Below, piece by piece: positions 6,607 through 14,866 of a stretch of DNA of 21,205 bases. This DNA is from an uncultured Adlercreutzia sp. (GTDB lineage: Bacteria > Actinomycetota > Coriobacteriia > Coriobacteriales > Eggerthellaceae): the NCBI RefSeq assembly GCF_958431955.1, contig NZ_CAUASN010000042.1, forward strand, positions 1-21,205, given 5' to 3'. A program made the translations under genes and the position numbers. Every line of letters starts with the position of its first letter. The stretch's first letter is position 1. The notes under the pieces are model-generated. The model worked only from the letters and a program-made list of their open reading frames with translations, was not told the DNA's origin and made no database searches.

Positions 6607-7518
6607 CTAGAACAGGGCGAACACGCTCATAGCCACCACATACAGGATGCAGCGCCAGGCGAACGAGCCGATCACCGCGCACACGGCCGCGGCTACCATG
6701 AGGGGCAGCGCCGTCTTCTCGTCGCGGCGGGCAGCCAAAATGGCGCACACCACCGGCACCGCCAGGCCCACGGCGATAGCGAGCCCCCAGAACCAGCCGG
6801 CCAAAGAGCCGGTGAGGATGGAGGCGTTCAGCGCCGCCGAGTCGGCCATGGGGGTATCGGGCAGGGTCGGGTCGAAGTAGTACTGCACCGTGCCGAACTG
6901 GCCGAAGGAGTTGATCATGAGCGCGGCCACGATGACCACCACGAGCGACGCCGCGGCACCCACGAGGCTCACCTTCACCGCCAGCGCGCCGGCGTCGGCG
7001 TCCTTCTTGGCGTAGGCGATGATGCCCATGGTCAGGCTGCCCAGAAGCACGGCGTTGCACACGTAGTACACCACGAGCAGCGGGGTGTTCCATGCCGGGA
7101 TGGAGGGCATGGTGTAGGACTCGCCGGTCACCGCCGGCAGCGCCAGGCCCACCACGAGGGCGAGCACGGCGCACCACTTGGGAGCGACCCCGTCAGCGGC
7201 GCGGCGCATGAACAGGAAGTACAGCACCAGCACGATGGCGAAGGCCACGCACCCCCACAGCTCGAGGGTGATGCCGGACACGCCCATGCCGTTGCCGCCG
7301 AGCAGGGCGCCGAAGGCGTTGAAGATGCGCTCCCAGTGCTCCAGGTGCATGAACACCGCAACACCGCCGACAACGAGCGTCACCGCCGAGACGGCCAGCG
7401 CCGGCAGCTGGAGGGACTTGCCCTTCCCCAGCAGGGTGAGCACGCCCTGAACCGCCATGGTGCCACCGCACCAGCAGAGGAAGAACGTGAAGAGGATAAG
7501 GGGCCATTGCAGTTCCAT
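6607..7518 (-). CDS. DmsC-type membrane anchor subunit
   Basis: This 303-residue, almost entirely hydrophobic protein has about eight predicted membrane helices. It resembles DmsC/YnfH, the quinol-oxidising anchor of DMSO-reductase-type enzymes. The family-like motif 'HLEHWERIFNAFGALL' (about residues 58-73) matches the H-L-x4-R-x2-N pattern of DmsC near the second and third helices. Its start is only 3 nt from the end of the ferredoxin subunit gene, with GGAGGGAG as ribosome binding site. Together with the two upstream genes it forms a catalytic-ferredoxin-anchor trio. Unlike classical dms operons, a second quinol-oxidising candidate (the NapGH-like pair) follows. NrfD/PsrC-type anchors are the alternative family, but the length and motif favour DmsC. 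Confidence 0.87.
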   Translation of the reverse strand: MELQWPLILFTFFLCWCGGTMAVQGVLTLLGKGKSLQLPALAVSAVTLVVGGVAVFMHLEHWERIFNAFGALLGGNGMGVSGITLELWGCVAFAIVLVLYFLFMRRAADGVAPKWCAVLALVVGLALPAVTGESYTMPSIPAWNTPLLVVYYVCNAVLLGSLTMGIIAYAKKDADAGALAVKVSLVGAAASLVVVIVAALMINSFGQFGTVQYYFDPTLPDTPMADSAALNASILTGSLAGWFWGLAIAVGLAVPVVCAILAARRDEKTALPLMVAAAVCAVIGSFAWRCILYVVAMSVFALF

Positions 7519-7521
7519 GTT

Positions 7522-8184
7522 CTACTCCCTCCAGGTCCGGGGCTCGCGCAGAAGGTACATGAGCTTGGGACCGTTGCCGGCATCCACCAGGTGGTGAATC
7601 TCGGAATCCTTGTAGGCCTCCACGTAGTCCTTCATCTTCACGCGGGAAGACATCATGTCGTCATAGCCGACCTTCTTCGGGTCGGACGGGGCGGCCAGCG
7701 CCTCGAAGTTGTCCACGCCGCCATCCAAGTCGCCGAAGAAACGGGCGCGGGCGGCGCACTGGCTCACGCACTGGGGCAGCTCGCCCTGGGCGATCTTCTG
7801 CTCACACAGGGTGCACTTCTCCACGACGCGCTCCTCCTCGTTGAGGTAGCGCACGCCGTAGGGGCAGGCCATGGCGCAGAACTGGCAGCCGATGCACTTC
7901 GACTTGTCGATCTGCACGGTGCCGTCCTCGCGCACGTGGGAGGCGCCCGTAGGGCACACCTTCACGCACTCGGGGTTCTCGCAGTGCTGGCACTGCACCG
8001 GCAGAAAGTACATCTCCACGTCGGGGAAGTGCCCCGAGCCGGCCTGGGTGGGATGGGGCCCGATTCTCAAGGTCTTGATCCAGAAGTTGCCGACCGGCAC
8101 GCCGTTGATGGCCTTGCACGCCACAGTGCAGGCAAGGCAGCCCACGCAGCGGTTCAGGTCGGTGACAATCGCGTAATTAGCCAT
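7522..8184 (-). CDS. DmsB-like four-cluster ferredoxin subunit
   Basis: This 220-residue electron-transfer subunit has sixteen cysteines in four groups (13/16/19/23, 65/68/73/77, 97/100/103/107, 124/127/139/143). That is the pattern of the DmsB/NrfC/PhsB family, which carries four [4Fe-4S] clusters. It begins 'MANYAIVTDLNRCVGC' and has no signal peptide, so it is presumably exported with the Tat-targeted catalytic subunit. It follows that gene by 15 nt, with AAAGGAGG about 7 nt before the ATG, and is followed by the anchor gene after 3 nt. The tail after residue 150 is unremarkable. The role is to connect the quinol-oxidising anchor to the molybdenum subunit. Confidence 0.94.
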   Translation of the reverse strand: MANYAIVTDLNRCVGCLACTVACKAINGVPVGNFWIKTLRIGPHPTQAGSGHFPDVEMYFLPVQCQHCENPECVKVCPTGASHVREDGTVQIDKSKCIGCQFCAMACPYGVRYLNEEERVVEKCTLCEQKIAQGELPQCVSQCAARARFFGDLDGGVDNFEALAAPSDPKKVGYDDMMSSRVKMKDYVEAYKDSEIHHLVDAGNGPKLMYLLREPRTWRE

Positions 8185-8199
8185 GGGGAAACCTCCTTT

Positions 8200-11100
8200 C
8201 TAGTCTTTGATAACGCTCAAGGTGTTCAGGCCGCCGGCCGTGGCGCTCGCGAACGTCAGCTCGATGGTGGCGTCGTTGATGCGCGGGTCGTTGGCGAGCC
8301 ATTCCTTCAAGCGCTCGTCGTTGGCATCGGTGATGGCGCGCACGACGGTGCCGTCGGCGGCCTTGTAGGAGGGCACGATGGTGCCGTTGGGGGTGTTCTC
8401 CTCGGTGGCCTTGTACATGATCATGGGCACGCCGCGCATCTGCGAGGAGCCGCCCACCGGGTCCTGGGCGTACTTGTCCAGGGTGCAGTTGAAGTTCACC
8501 TGGTCGAAGCCGTGGGAGGCGGTGTCGAACTCGGGGTACCACCAGCCGTGGTTGCAGTTGATGGTGCCCGGCGTGATGCCGTAGTACAGGTCCACCACCT
8601 CGCGGATGGCGCCCCAGGGGCTGCGCAGCCACACCCAGTCGCCCTGCTGGAGACCGAGTCGCTCGGCGTCCTCGGGGTTCACCTCGACGCGCGGCGAGGG
8701 CCACAGCTCGCGACACCAGGGCAGCTGACGGTGCTCGGAGTGGAAGTACACCGGCTGGCGCGAACCGGAAGTGGCCCAGAAGGCCGCGTCCGGATGGGCG
8801 ACGAGCTCCTCCTTGTAGCGCTCGAGGAGGTTGTCCTCGCCCGCCGCGGTGATGTCGCACTCGGCATAGCCGCCGAAGGACTGGTTGCGGTAGTCCTCCG
8901 AGTTGTTCTTGATCTCATCGACCCGCGAGGCATCGTAGAGCTCGGGGTTGGAGATGCGGGAGTTCTTCGGCTCGAACCAGTGCGGGAACTTCTCGATGTC
9001 GGGAATATGGCCGTCCCACGCGGCGCGGTCGGGCATGCAGGTGGCGTAGAAGTTGTCCGACCCGTCGCCGATGTAGCTCTCGCAGACGGTGGACCAGATC
9101 TCGGTCTTGCCCGTGGGGGTGGAGAAACCCGGCTTCTCGTCGAACAGCGGGCGCAGCTCGCGGTTCTTCGAGTGACGGCGCAGGCCCATCTCGGCGCGGC
9201 GGTAGGTGCCCCAGCGCTCGGGATAGTAGGTGCGGCAGTCGAACCAGCCCTCTTCCTGGAACTTGGCGCGGTAGGTGTCCCAATCGATGCCCTCGGGGAA
9301 CTCGGGCATGGCCCAGTAGCGCACGTTCGCCGTGAGGTACTGCACCTCCTGGGCGTCGTAGTCCACATCTCCGCCCATCTGGATGAAGTCGTTGTAGTCC
9401 AGATCGAACCAGGGATCGAGCCCCTCGACGGTGTTGTTGAACTCCACGCCCATGGCCTTGTACAGGCACAGCGCGCTGATGAAGTCGGCGATCTGGTCGC
9501 CGATGGGGTACACGCAGCGCTGGGCGATGCCGAACACGCCGCCGGCGCCCTGGGAGCCGCGCGGGGTGTTGGTCTCAAGCCAGTGGGTGCACGGGATGAT
9601 GATGTCGGCGTTGCCGTTGTTCGGGCAGCTCCACAGGTTGAAGTCGAGGTAGAAGTCGAGCGCCTTGTGGGCCTCCCAGGCCTCGATGAGGTTGGAGGAG
9701 TGCATGAAGTCGCCGGACATGCACACCTCGCCGTGGAGCTGGTACATCGAGTTGATGTTGCGGCAGGCGTCGTAGGTGGCCGTGGCATCGGACCAGTTGC
9801 TCCAGTAACGCGTGAGCGGGAAGCGGTCGGAGCCGATCATCTCCATGTTGCGCTCCACCACGGTCTTGTCGGCGGGCCACTCGGTGTTGGGCTGGTAGTT
9901 GCCGCCCTTGCGGTCGGCGATCCAGTAGGCCTCCTCGTCGGTGGGCACGCGATTGCCGTAGCGCTCGGCCAGAGGCGATCCGGACTCGATGAGGCCGGCC
10001 ACCCATTCCTGGATGAGCGGGACCTGCTGCTCGATGGTGAGGTTGCGCGGCGTGTTGCCCAAGGCGAGCGGGCCCACGACCGAGTCCTCCATGCCCCAGG
10101 TCTTGGGGTTCTCGGGGCGGTTCAGCATGAAGTTGTCCCAACCGGGCTGGGTGGACAGCTCGTGCTTGGTGGCGCCGCGGTTGCCCGCCGGGCCGTCGCC
10201 GTTGCCGGTAATGGTGGACAGGATCTGCAGCGCGCGGGAGTTCTGCACGCCGTGGCCGTTGTGGTCGATGGCCAGCTGGTAATGGATGCCGCCGTTGCCG
10301 TAGAGGGGGTTCATGCGGGTCGTGTAGGCGATGCACGCCTCCTCGATCTTCTCGGCGGGAACCTCGGTCACCTCGGCGGTGTACTCGAGCGTGTTCTCCT
10401 CCAAGCTCTCGATGAACGACTCCCAGGCGGTGCCGGCGGTGATGGTGCGGCCGTCCTTCAGCTTCACCTGCACGCCGCCCGGCGTGAGCGACGGGCTCTT
10501 GGGAAGGCCCGCGGGGTTCGAGCGCTTGCCGCCCTCGTTGCCCTCATGCCAGTAGGCGTCGAACTCGGGGTCGGCCGGATCGGCAAACACCGAGGGGTCG
10601 GGCAGCCACGCGTCGGCGATGACCGGCTTGTAGGGGTGCTCGATCCAGGTGCCGGTGGTGGGGATGCGATGGCGCTCGCCCTCCCACACGCACTGCTCGG
10701 CGTCCCAGTAGGTGGGGCGGTTGTTGTTCTCGTCCCACACGATAAAGCGCTGGTAGCGCCCCTCGTAGGGCCAGTACTGGTTCACCCACTCCGGGTCCAG
10801 GTCGGCCTCGGTGATCAGGCGGCTCTCCAGATCGATGCCGCCGGTGGACTCCCACATCCAGCCCTTTTTGGTACGGCCGTCCTCCTCGGGGTTCCACAGG
10901 AAGGGCGCGTTGGTCCAGCGGCGCACAAACAGGTCGTCGTAGGCCTCGTTGTCGATGACCCAGCGGATCATGCCGCACAGAAGCGCCATGTCGGTGCCGA
11001 CGCGCAAAGGCAGCCAGATATCGGCCTCCTTGCCCAAGGGCGTCATGCGCGGGTCCACCAGGATGTGCTTGTAGGCGCGCTGGGCGATGTCCACGACGCC

Positions 11101-11787
11101 GCGGCAGGAGGAGTCGTAGTTGGAGTACTCCACGGCGGTGCCCCACTGCACGTACACGATGGGCTGCTGCTCCACTTCCATCCACGACGCGGCGTTCTCG
11201 TCGGTCATGATGGTGGCGAAGTGGCGCGGGCCCTTGCAGATCTGCTGGGCGGTAATGGAGTTCGGGGTGCCGAAGAGGTTCTTGAACGAGGCGTAGGGCG
11301 CCATGCAGTAGATGCGCGAGGTGCCGCCGGCGGCGAAGACGGACTTTCCGCCGTACTTCTCCACGATCTCGTTGAACTTGGCACCGGCCTCGTCGAAGGC
11401 CTCGGCCAAGCTCACGCGCTGCCAACCGGGATCGGCCTCGCCCTTGGGGTTGGTGCGCTTCTGGCAGTAGCGCAGACGGTCGGGGTGGTACAGCGCCAGC
11501 ATGGACGACTGCGACTTGCTGCAGCAGTGGCCGCGGGAATGGGCGCACTGCTCGTCGCCCTCGACGCGCGTGACGATACCGTCGGTGACGGTGACCCACA
11601 CGCCGCACTCGTTCTTACCGCAGGCGCGGCAGCACGAGCGGATGTGCTGGACGTCCGAGCTCGATGAGGTGTCCTCGCCGACGGCAAGGGCCTGTGAGGG
11701 TACAGAGGCGAACGAAATCGCTGAGGCGGCCGCAGCCACGGCCGAGGCCTTCATAAAGCTGCGTCGGGTGAGCGTTAGCTTTTCCAT
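8200..11787 (-). CDS. Tat-exported molybdopterin oxidoreductase, DMSO reductase superfamily (substrate unknown)
   Basis: This 1195-residue catalytic subunit should bind bis-MGD molybdenum and one [4Fe-4S] cluster and act outside the membrane. A Tat signal (TRRSFMKA at residues 7-14, then an Ala-rich hydrophobic stretch to about 35) starts the protein. The cluster motif has C52/C53, C56, C61 and C89 (the last in a C-x-K context). The likely molybdenum ligand is C184, in 'QQICKGPRH', as in formate dehydrogenase or acetylene-hydratase types, whereas true DmsA uses serine. The molydopterin-binding C-terminal domain follows 'PVYFHSEHRQLPWCRELWP' near residue 1010. At 1195 residues it is much longer than DmsA (about 800). 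The ATG at 11787 has AAGGAAGG upstream; the longer open frame to 12162 is discarded. Candidate activities include a catechol-dehydroxylase-like or other respiratory reductase. Substrate assignment is not possible from sequence alone. Confidence 0.93.
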   Translation of the reverse strand: MEKLTLTRRSFMKASAVAAAASAISFASVPSQALAVGEDTSSSSDVQHIRSCCRACGKNECGVWVTVTDGIVTRVEGDEQCAHSRGHCCSKSQSSMLALYHPDRLRYCQKRTNPKGEADPGWQRVSLAEAFDEAGAKFNEIVEKYGGKSVFAAGGTSRIYCMAPYASFKNLFGTPNSITAQQICKGPRHFATIMTDENAASWMEVEQQPIVYVQWGTAVEYSNYDSSCRGVVDIAQRAYKHILVDPRMTPLGKEADIWLPLRVGTDMALLCGMIRWVIDNEAYDDLFVRRWTNAPFLWNPEEDGRTKKGWMWESTGGIDLESRLITEADLDPEWVNQYWPYEGRYQRFIVWDENNNRPTYWDAEQCVWEGERHRIPTTGTWIEHPYKPVIADAWLPDPSVFADPADPEFDAYWHEGNEGGKRSNPAGLPKSPSLTPGGVQVKLKDGRTITAGTAWESFIESLEENTLEYTAEVTEVPAEKIEEACIAYTTRMNPLYGNGGIHYQLAIDHNGHGVQNSRALQILSTITGNGDGPAGNRGATKHELSTQPGWDNFMLNRPENPKTWGMEDSVVGPLALGNTPRNLTIEQQVPLIQEWVAGLIESGSPLAERYGNRVPTDEEAYWIADRKGGNYQPNTEWPADKTVVERNMEMIGSDRFPLTRYWSNWSDATATYDACRNINSMYQLHGEVCMSGDFMHSSNLIEAWEAHKALDFYLDFNLWSCPNNGNADIIIPCTHWLETNTPRGSQGAGGVFGIAQRCVYPIGDQIADFISALCLYKAMGVEFNNTVEGLDPWFDLDYNDFIQMGGDVDYDAQEVQYLTANVRYWAMPEFPEGIDWDTYRAKFQEEGWFDCRTYYPERWGTYRRAEMGLRRHSKNRELRPLFDEKPGFSTPTGKTEIWSTVCESYIGDGSDNFYATCMPDRAAWDGHIPDIEKFPHWFEPKNSRISNPELYDASRVDEIKNNSEDYRNQSFGGYAECDITAAGEDNLLERYKEELVAHPDAAFWATSGSRQPVYFHSEHRQLPWCRELWPSPRVEVNPEDAERLGLQQGDWVWLRSPWGAIREVVDLYYGITPGTINCNHGWWYPEFDTASHGFDQVNFNCTLDKYAQDPVGGSSQMRGVPMIMYKATEENTPNGTIVPSYKAADGTVVRAITDANDERLKEWLANDPRINDATIELTFASATAGGLNTLSVIKD

Positions 11788-11944
11788 ACCTTCCTTCCTT
11801 CTCCTAGGAATTGGTCTTGTGCGCTTGCCGGCACCTCTCATTGCCCGCAAGCCCCGTAGCGCGGATGCGCGGTGCGCGGCGGATTTCCGTTCCAGTCCCT
11901 TGCCGAAGTCCGCCGAACGCCGGGTCGTGCCGACCACGGGTTCG
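11788..11944 (-). promoter_or_regulatory. Structured 5' leader of the molybdoenzyme operon
   Basis: If transcription starts about 7 nt after the TACAAT at 11951-11956, the mRNA leader is about 157 nt. It contains three inverted repeats: GGTCG/CGACC (11923-11935), CGGCGGA/TCCGCCG (11877-11883 with 11909-11915) and GCTTGC/GCAAGC with inner GGCA/TGCC pairing (11823-11852). I see no small ORF that is convincing. No known riboswitch is recognised with certainty. Confidence 0.4.
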
Positions 11945-11950
11945 CTTGGC

Positions 11951-12034
11951 ATTGTAGGAGCGGCCGCGCCCTCCCCCTTAGAGTGAAAAGGACGAGATCG
12001 AGGTTGAACCATATCGTCCGAAAAGGAGTAGATG
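11951..12034 (-). promoter_or_regulatory. Bipartite promoter of the molybdoenzyme operon (copy A of a shared element)
   Basis: Read on the minus strand: CATCTACTCCTTTTCGG (12018-12034), then 39 nt, AGGGGGAG (11971-11978), 14 nt, and TACAAT (11951-11956). The -35 position (AAGGGG) is far from TTGACA, suggesting an activator-dependent promoter. A partial second copy of the upstream element occurs at 11985-11992 (GAAAAGGA on the plus strand). The 17-nt element, the octamer and the octamer to -10 spacing recur at 20379-20449. TACTCCT within the element fits the NarL heptamer TACYYMT. Confidence 0.65.
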
Positions 12035-12154
12035 ACCCTCTCACGCGGGGTTATCGTAGGAGCCGAGAAGTTGGAAGCCCCGAAGCGTACGGGGCGCGCC
12101 CGGCCCCTGGCGGCAGGAGGCGGGAGACGAGAAGGAAAGGTCCGGTGATGCGCC

Positions 12155-13003
12155 ATGGCCATGCTGCCCTACCCGACGAACACCCTTATCTTCAACATCG
12201 ACGACCGCGTGCTCGACGAGCCGCTGAAGCTCGCCCTGAAGCGGTCGTGGACCCACGTGGGCGACTTGCTCGTGCGCGGGCACGCGGGCGAGGGCGAGGC
12301 GCCGTCGAACTACCTCCATGTTATGGTGAAGTTCGGCTGCCGCCCCTATCTGGGCGCCGGCGAGGAGGCCGATGCGAACTGGAGCGAGCGCATGGAGCAG
12401 CATGTGCGGGCCACCCTGCGCAAGGTGAGCGCGAACCTCATCGCCTTCAACCGCAACCAGCGCCGCGACGGCAAGCCGGAGCTCTCCCTCGACTACATCG
12501 AGTTCTCCTTCGAGAACGGCGCGCTCACCCTGGAGCTTCTGACCGACTCCAACGGGGCGGTGCCCGAGGAGTGCGCCGTGGTGGCCACCCAGGTGCGCGC
12601 CGCCCTGAACCGGGGCGCCATCGGCGAGGCGGTGCGGGTGCGGGTGCCCGCGGCGGCAAGCTACGCGGCCCAGGCTGCTGAGGCCGCCGAACAGGCCGCC
12701 GCCGAGGAGGCCGAGCGTAAGGCTGCGGCCGAGGAAGAAGCTGCGGGTGGCGAGGAGGCGGCCGAAGAGGTCGTCTTCACCGAGGACCCGGCACTGCTGG
12801 CCGAGGCCGAGGCGCAGGGCGAGGGGGCAGCGGAGGCCGTGAGCCCCCTGGAAGTGGCGCCGCTGACTGAAGAGGAGTGGGAAGCCGTCTACGGTACCCC
12901 GGCGGTGGACTTCGAGGTGGACTACGCCATCGGCGAGGCCATCGACGCCGACGGCGCGAGCCGCGCCTTCGTGGTGGCCACCGGCGAGGCGGTGGCGGCA
13001 TGA
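12155..13003 (+). CDS. Uncharacterised acidic protein with Ala/Glu-rich coiled segment
   Basis: This 282-residue protein is not recognised. Residues 1-165 look like a folded domain of mixed strands and helices ('MAMLPYPTNTLIFNIDD', 'YLHVMVKFGCRPYLG', 'LDYIEFSFENGALTLELL'). Residues about 167-205 are an Ala/Glu/Lys-rich helix or coiled coil. The C-terminal part (about 220-282) is acidic. There is no signal peptide or membrane segment, so it is probably cytoplasmic. An in-frame TGA lies 12 nt before the ATG, so this ATG (or the one two codons later) is the start; GGAAAGG lies rather far upstream. Its last codons overlap the start of the next gene (ATGA), which implies coupled translation with the UvrD-like protein and then HtpG. 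Function unknown; a partner of one of these two proteins is a fair guess. Confidence 0.8.
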   Translation: MAMLPYPTNTLIFNIDDRVLDEPLKLALKRSWTHVGDLLVRGHAGEGEAPSNYLHVMVKFGCRPYLGAGEEADANWSERMEQHVRATLRKVSANLIAFNRNQRRDGKPELSLDYIEFSFENGALTLELLTDSNGAVPEECAVVATQVRAALNRGAIGEAVRVRVPAAASYAAQAAEAAEQAAAEEAERKAAAEEEAAGGEEAAEEVVFTEDPALLAEAEAQGEGAAEAVSPLEVAPLTEEEWEAVYGTPAVDFEVDYAIGEAIDADGASRAFVVATGEAVAA

Positions 13004-14847
13004 GCGCGGTAGATCCCGAGCTGCTCGGCCGCCCCCTCGTCAAGGTCTGCGGGGGCACCCACCGGGCGCGCACGGCCCTGCTCGTGGAGCGCGCGGCCTC
13101 CCTCGTGAAGGAGGGCGTCGATCCGGCGCGCATCCTGCTTGCAGCTCCTTCCGCCATCGGCGCCGACGAGCTTGCGCGAAAGCTCGCCGCCGCGTTGGAT
13201 AGCGACGAGCGCGCGAAGGCCGTCGCCGTGAAGCCGGTGCTCGCGCTCTGCTCCGCCGTGGTGGAGCAGGCCCGTGCCCTCGGCCTCACCGAGCGCTTCG
13301 GACGCGTGCTGCCCGCCGAGGAGCACCTGTTCGTCCTGGAGGACCTGAAGACCCTCGGCCAGAAGAACCAGCGGCTGCACAACATGCTCGCCTTCTTCCG
13401 CGCCCAGTGGAGCAACCTGGCCCCCGAGGGCGAGTGGGTCATCGCCGGCGAGGAGTCCACCGTCATCGCGCTTTTGCGCCAGCTTCTCGCCCAGTACAGG
13501 GGCGGCCTGCGCGACGAGGTGCCCGCCTTGGCCGCGCGCCTGCTGGAAGAGGCAGGGCGCGCGATACTCGGCGCCGATTACGACTACGTGCTCTGCGACG
13601 ATTTCCAGAACCTGTCCCATGCCGAGCAGGCCGCGCTCTCCCTCTGCTGCGTCAAGCAGCTCATGGTGGCCGGCGACGAGAGCCAGGCGTCCAAGGGCGC
13701 CACGGCCTACCCCCACCCCCGGGGCTTCGCGGACTTCGAGCGCGTGCGCCGCGGGGCGGCGCTCGTCAACCTCGCCGATGAGGGCGCAGCTGAGCAGCAG
13801 ACGCGGCACGTGACGTGGGAGGCGCCCGAGCAGGAGCTCGGCAGCCTCGCCGGCCTCGTGCGGGCCTGGGAGCGAAGCGCGCCCGAAGCCCGTGCCGACG
13901 AGGTGGTCGTGGCCGTGCCTACGCGCTTCTGGGGCCGCCAGGTGGTGGGCGCGCTCACAGCGGCCGGGCTGCCCGTCGACGATGCGGGCTTAGGCGCGGC
14001 CCTCGGCGGTGACCCGCGCTGCCCGGGCTGCCATGAGAACCTCACCGCCCACGCGAAGCTCCTCCTGGCTGCCGAGCCCGAGGGTGCGCTCTCGTGGCGC
14101 ATCTGGGGCGGCATGGACCACGCGCTCACCCACAGCGACCTGTGGCTCGAGGTGCGCCGCCGCGCCGAGCAGGACGAGACGAACTCCTACGAGGCCTTCC
14201 GCGCCCTGGCCGAGGCGGCGCTGGCCGGCGAGCCGGTGCCCTTCGCCCGAGACGTGGCGACGATCTGGCAAAGCGGGCAGGCCGTCATCGAGCAGTCGCG
14301 GGGTCTTGCGGGCCCGGCGCTGCTCGCAGCCCTCGGCATCGCCGCCGACAGCCCCGTCGCCGCCTTGGCCGCGCCCGTCGGCGCCGACGACGATGCGGCG
14401 GCCCTGCGCGACCGCGTGCGCAACGCCCTCGTGATGCCGCGCTTCGCCGGCGACGGGAGCGCGGTGCGCGTGGCCCTCTACGAGCATGCGGCCGGGCTCG
14501 ATGCCCCCTGCGTGCTGATGCCGGGCCTCGTGAACGGCCTTGTTCCCCACCGCGACGCCTTCGACATCGTGAAGGATCCCGACCGCCGCGCCGCCCTCCT
14601 CGCCGAGGAGACGGCGCGCCTGCACGCGGCCGCCGACGTGGGTCGCGTACGCGTGGCCTCGTCGTTCACGCAGGCCGATGTGGAGGTGGCCGAGCGCGCG
14701 AAGCTGCGCGTGGAGCGCATCAGCTCCCAGGACGGACGGCGCATGGCGCGCCTTGCCCCCTCGTGCATTGCCGGCACGGCGGGGCTTGCCGCCGATGCCC
14801 AGCCGGGATCCGCAGGGGCCGTCGAGGCGCTTTTCGCCACCTGCTAG
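13000..14847 (+). CDS. UvrD/PcrA-like superfamily 1 protein with degenerate helicase motifs
   Basis: This 615-residue protein follows the layout of SF1 helicases, but every catalytic motif is eroded. The Walker A region reads 'VCGGTHRARTALLVERAA' where GxGKT is expected, so the lysine is missing. Motif Ia reads 'LLAAPSAIGADEL'. Motif II reads 'YVLCDDFQNLS' instead of DEFQD. Motif III keeps 'VAGDESQ'. Motif V reads 'YEHAAGLDAPCVLMPGLVNGLVPH', recognisably the 'KGLEfp..PGL..G.fP' region but without the lysine. The region of motif VI has no arginine finger ('VASSFTQAD'). It is therefore most likely a pseudo-helicase, acting as scaffold or regulator. The start overlaps the stop of the upstream gene, and HtpG follows after 19 nt. 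The reading frame is intact and codon use matches neighbours, so it is not a decaying pseudogene. Confidence 0.8.
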   Translation: MSAVDPELLGRPLVKVCGGTHRARTALLVERAASLVKEGVDPARILLAAPSAIGADELARKLAAALDSDERAKAVAVKPVLALCSAVVEQARALGLTERFGRVLPAEEHLFVLEDLKTLGQKNQRLHNMLAFFRAQWSNLAPEGEWVIAGEESTVIALLRQLLAQYRGGLRDEVPALAARLLEEAGRAILGADYDYVLCDDFQNLSHAEQAALSLCCVKQLMVAGDESQASKGATAYPHPRGFADFERVRRGAALVNLADEGAAEQQTRHVTWEAPEQELGSLAGLVRAWERSAPEARADEVVVAVPTRFWGRQVVGALTAAGLPVDDAGLGAALGGDPRCPGCHENLTAHAKLLLAAEPEGALSWRIWGGMDHALTHSDLWLEVRRRAEQDETNSYEAFRALAEAALAGEPVPFARDVATIWQSGQAVIEQSRGLAGPALLAALGIAADSPVAALAAPVGADDDAAALRDRVRNALVMPRFAGDGSAVRVALYEHAAGLDAPCVLMPGLVNGLVPHRDAFDIVKDPDRRAALLAEETARLHAAADVGRVRVASSFTQADVEVAERAKLRVERISSQDGRRMARLAPSCIAGTAGLAADAQPGSAGAVEALFATC

Positions 14848-14866
14848 CAGCAACGGAGGAGGGAAC

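Noticed and set aside
5719..11667. 1982-codon open frame on the plus strand
   Set aside because: It is antisense to the molybdoenzyme operon, its His/Gly/Ala/Val-rich translation shows no family motif, and long antisense frames are expected at this GC content.
12018..12034. Full NarL-type 7-2-7 inverted site in the upstream element
   Set aside because: Only one heptamer (TACTCCT) fits; the second half-site is not present at 2-nt spacing.
11788..12162. N-terminal extension of the molybdoenzyme to an ATG at 12162
   Set aside because: It would put 125 basic, non-conserved residues before the Tat signal and would span the predicted promoter; the ATG at 11787 has a good Shine-Dalgarno.
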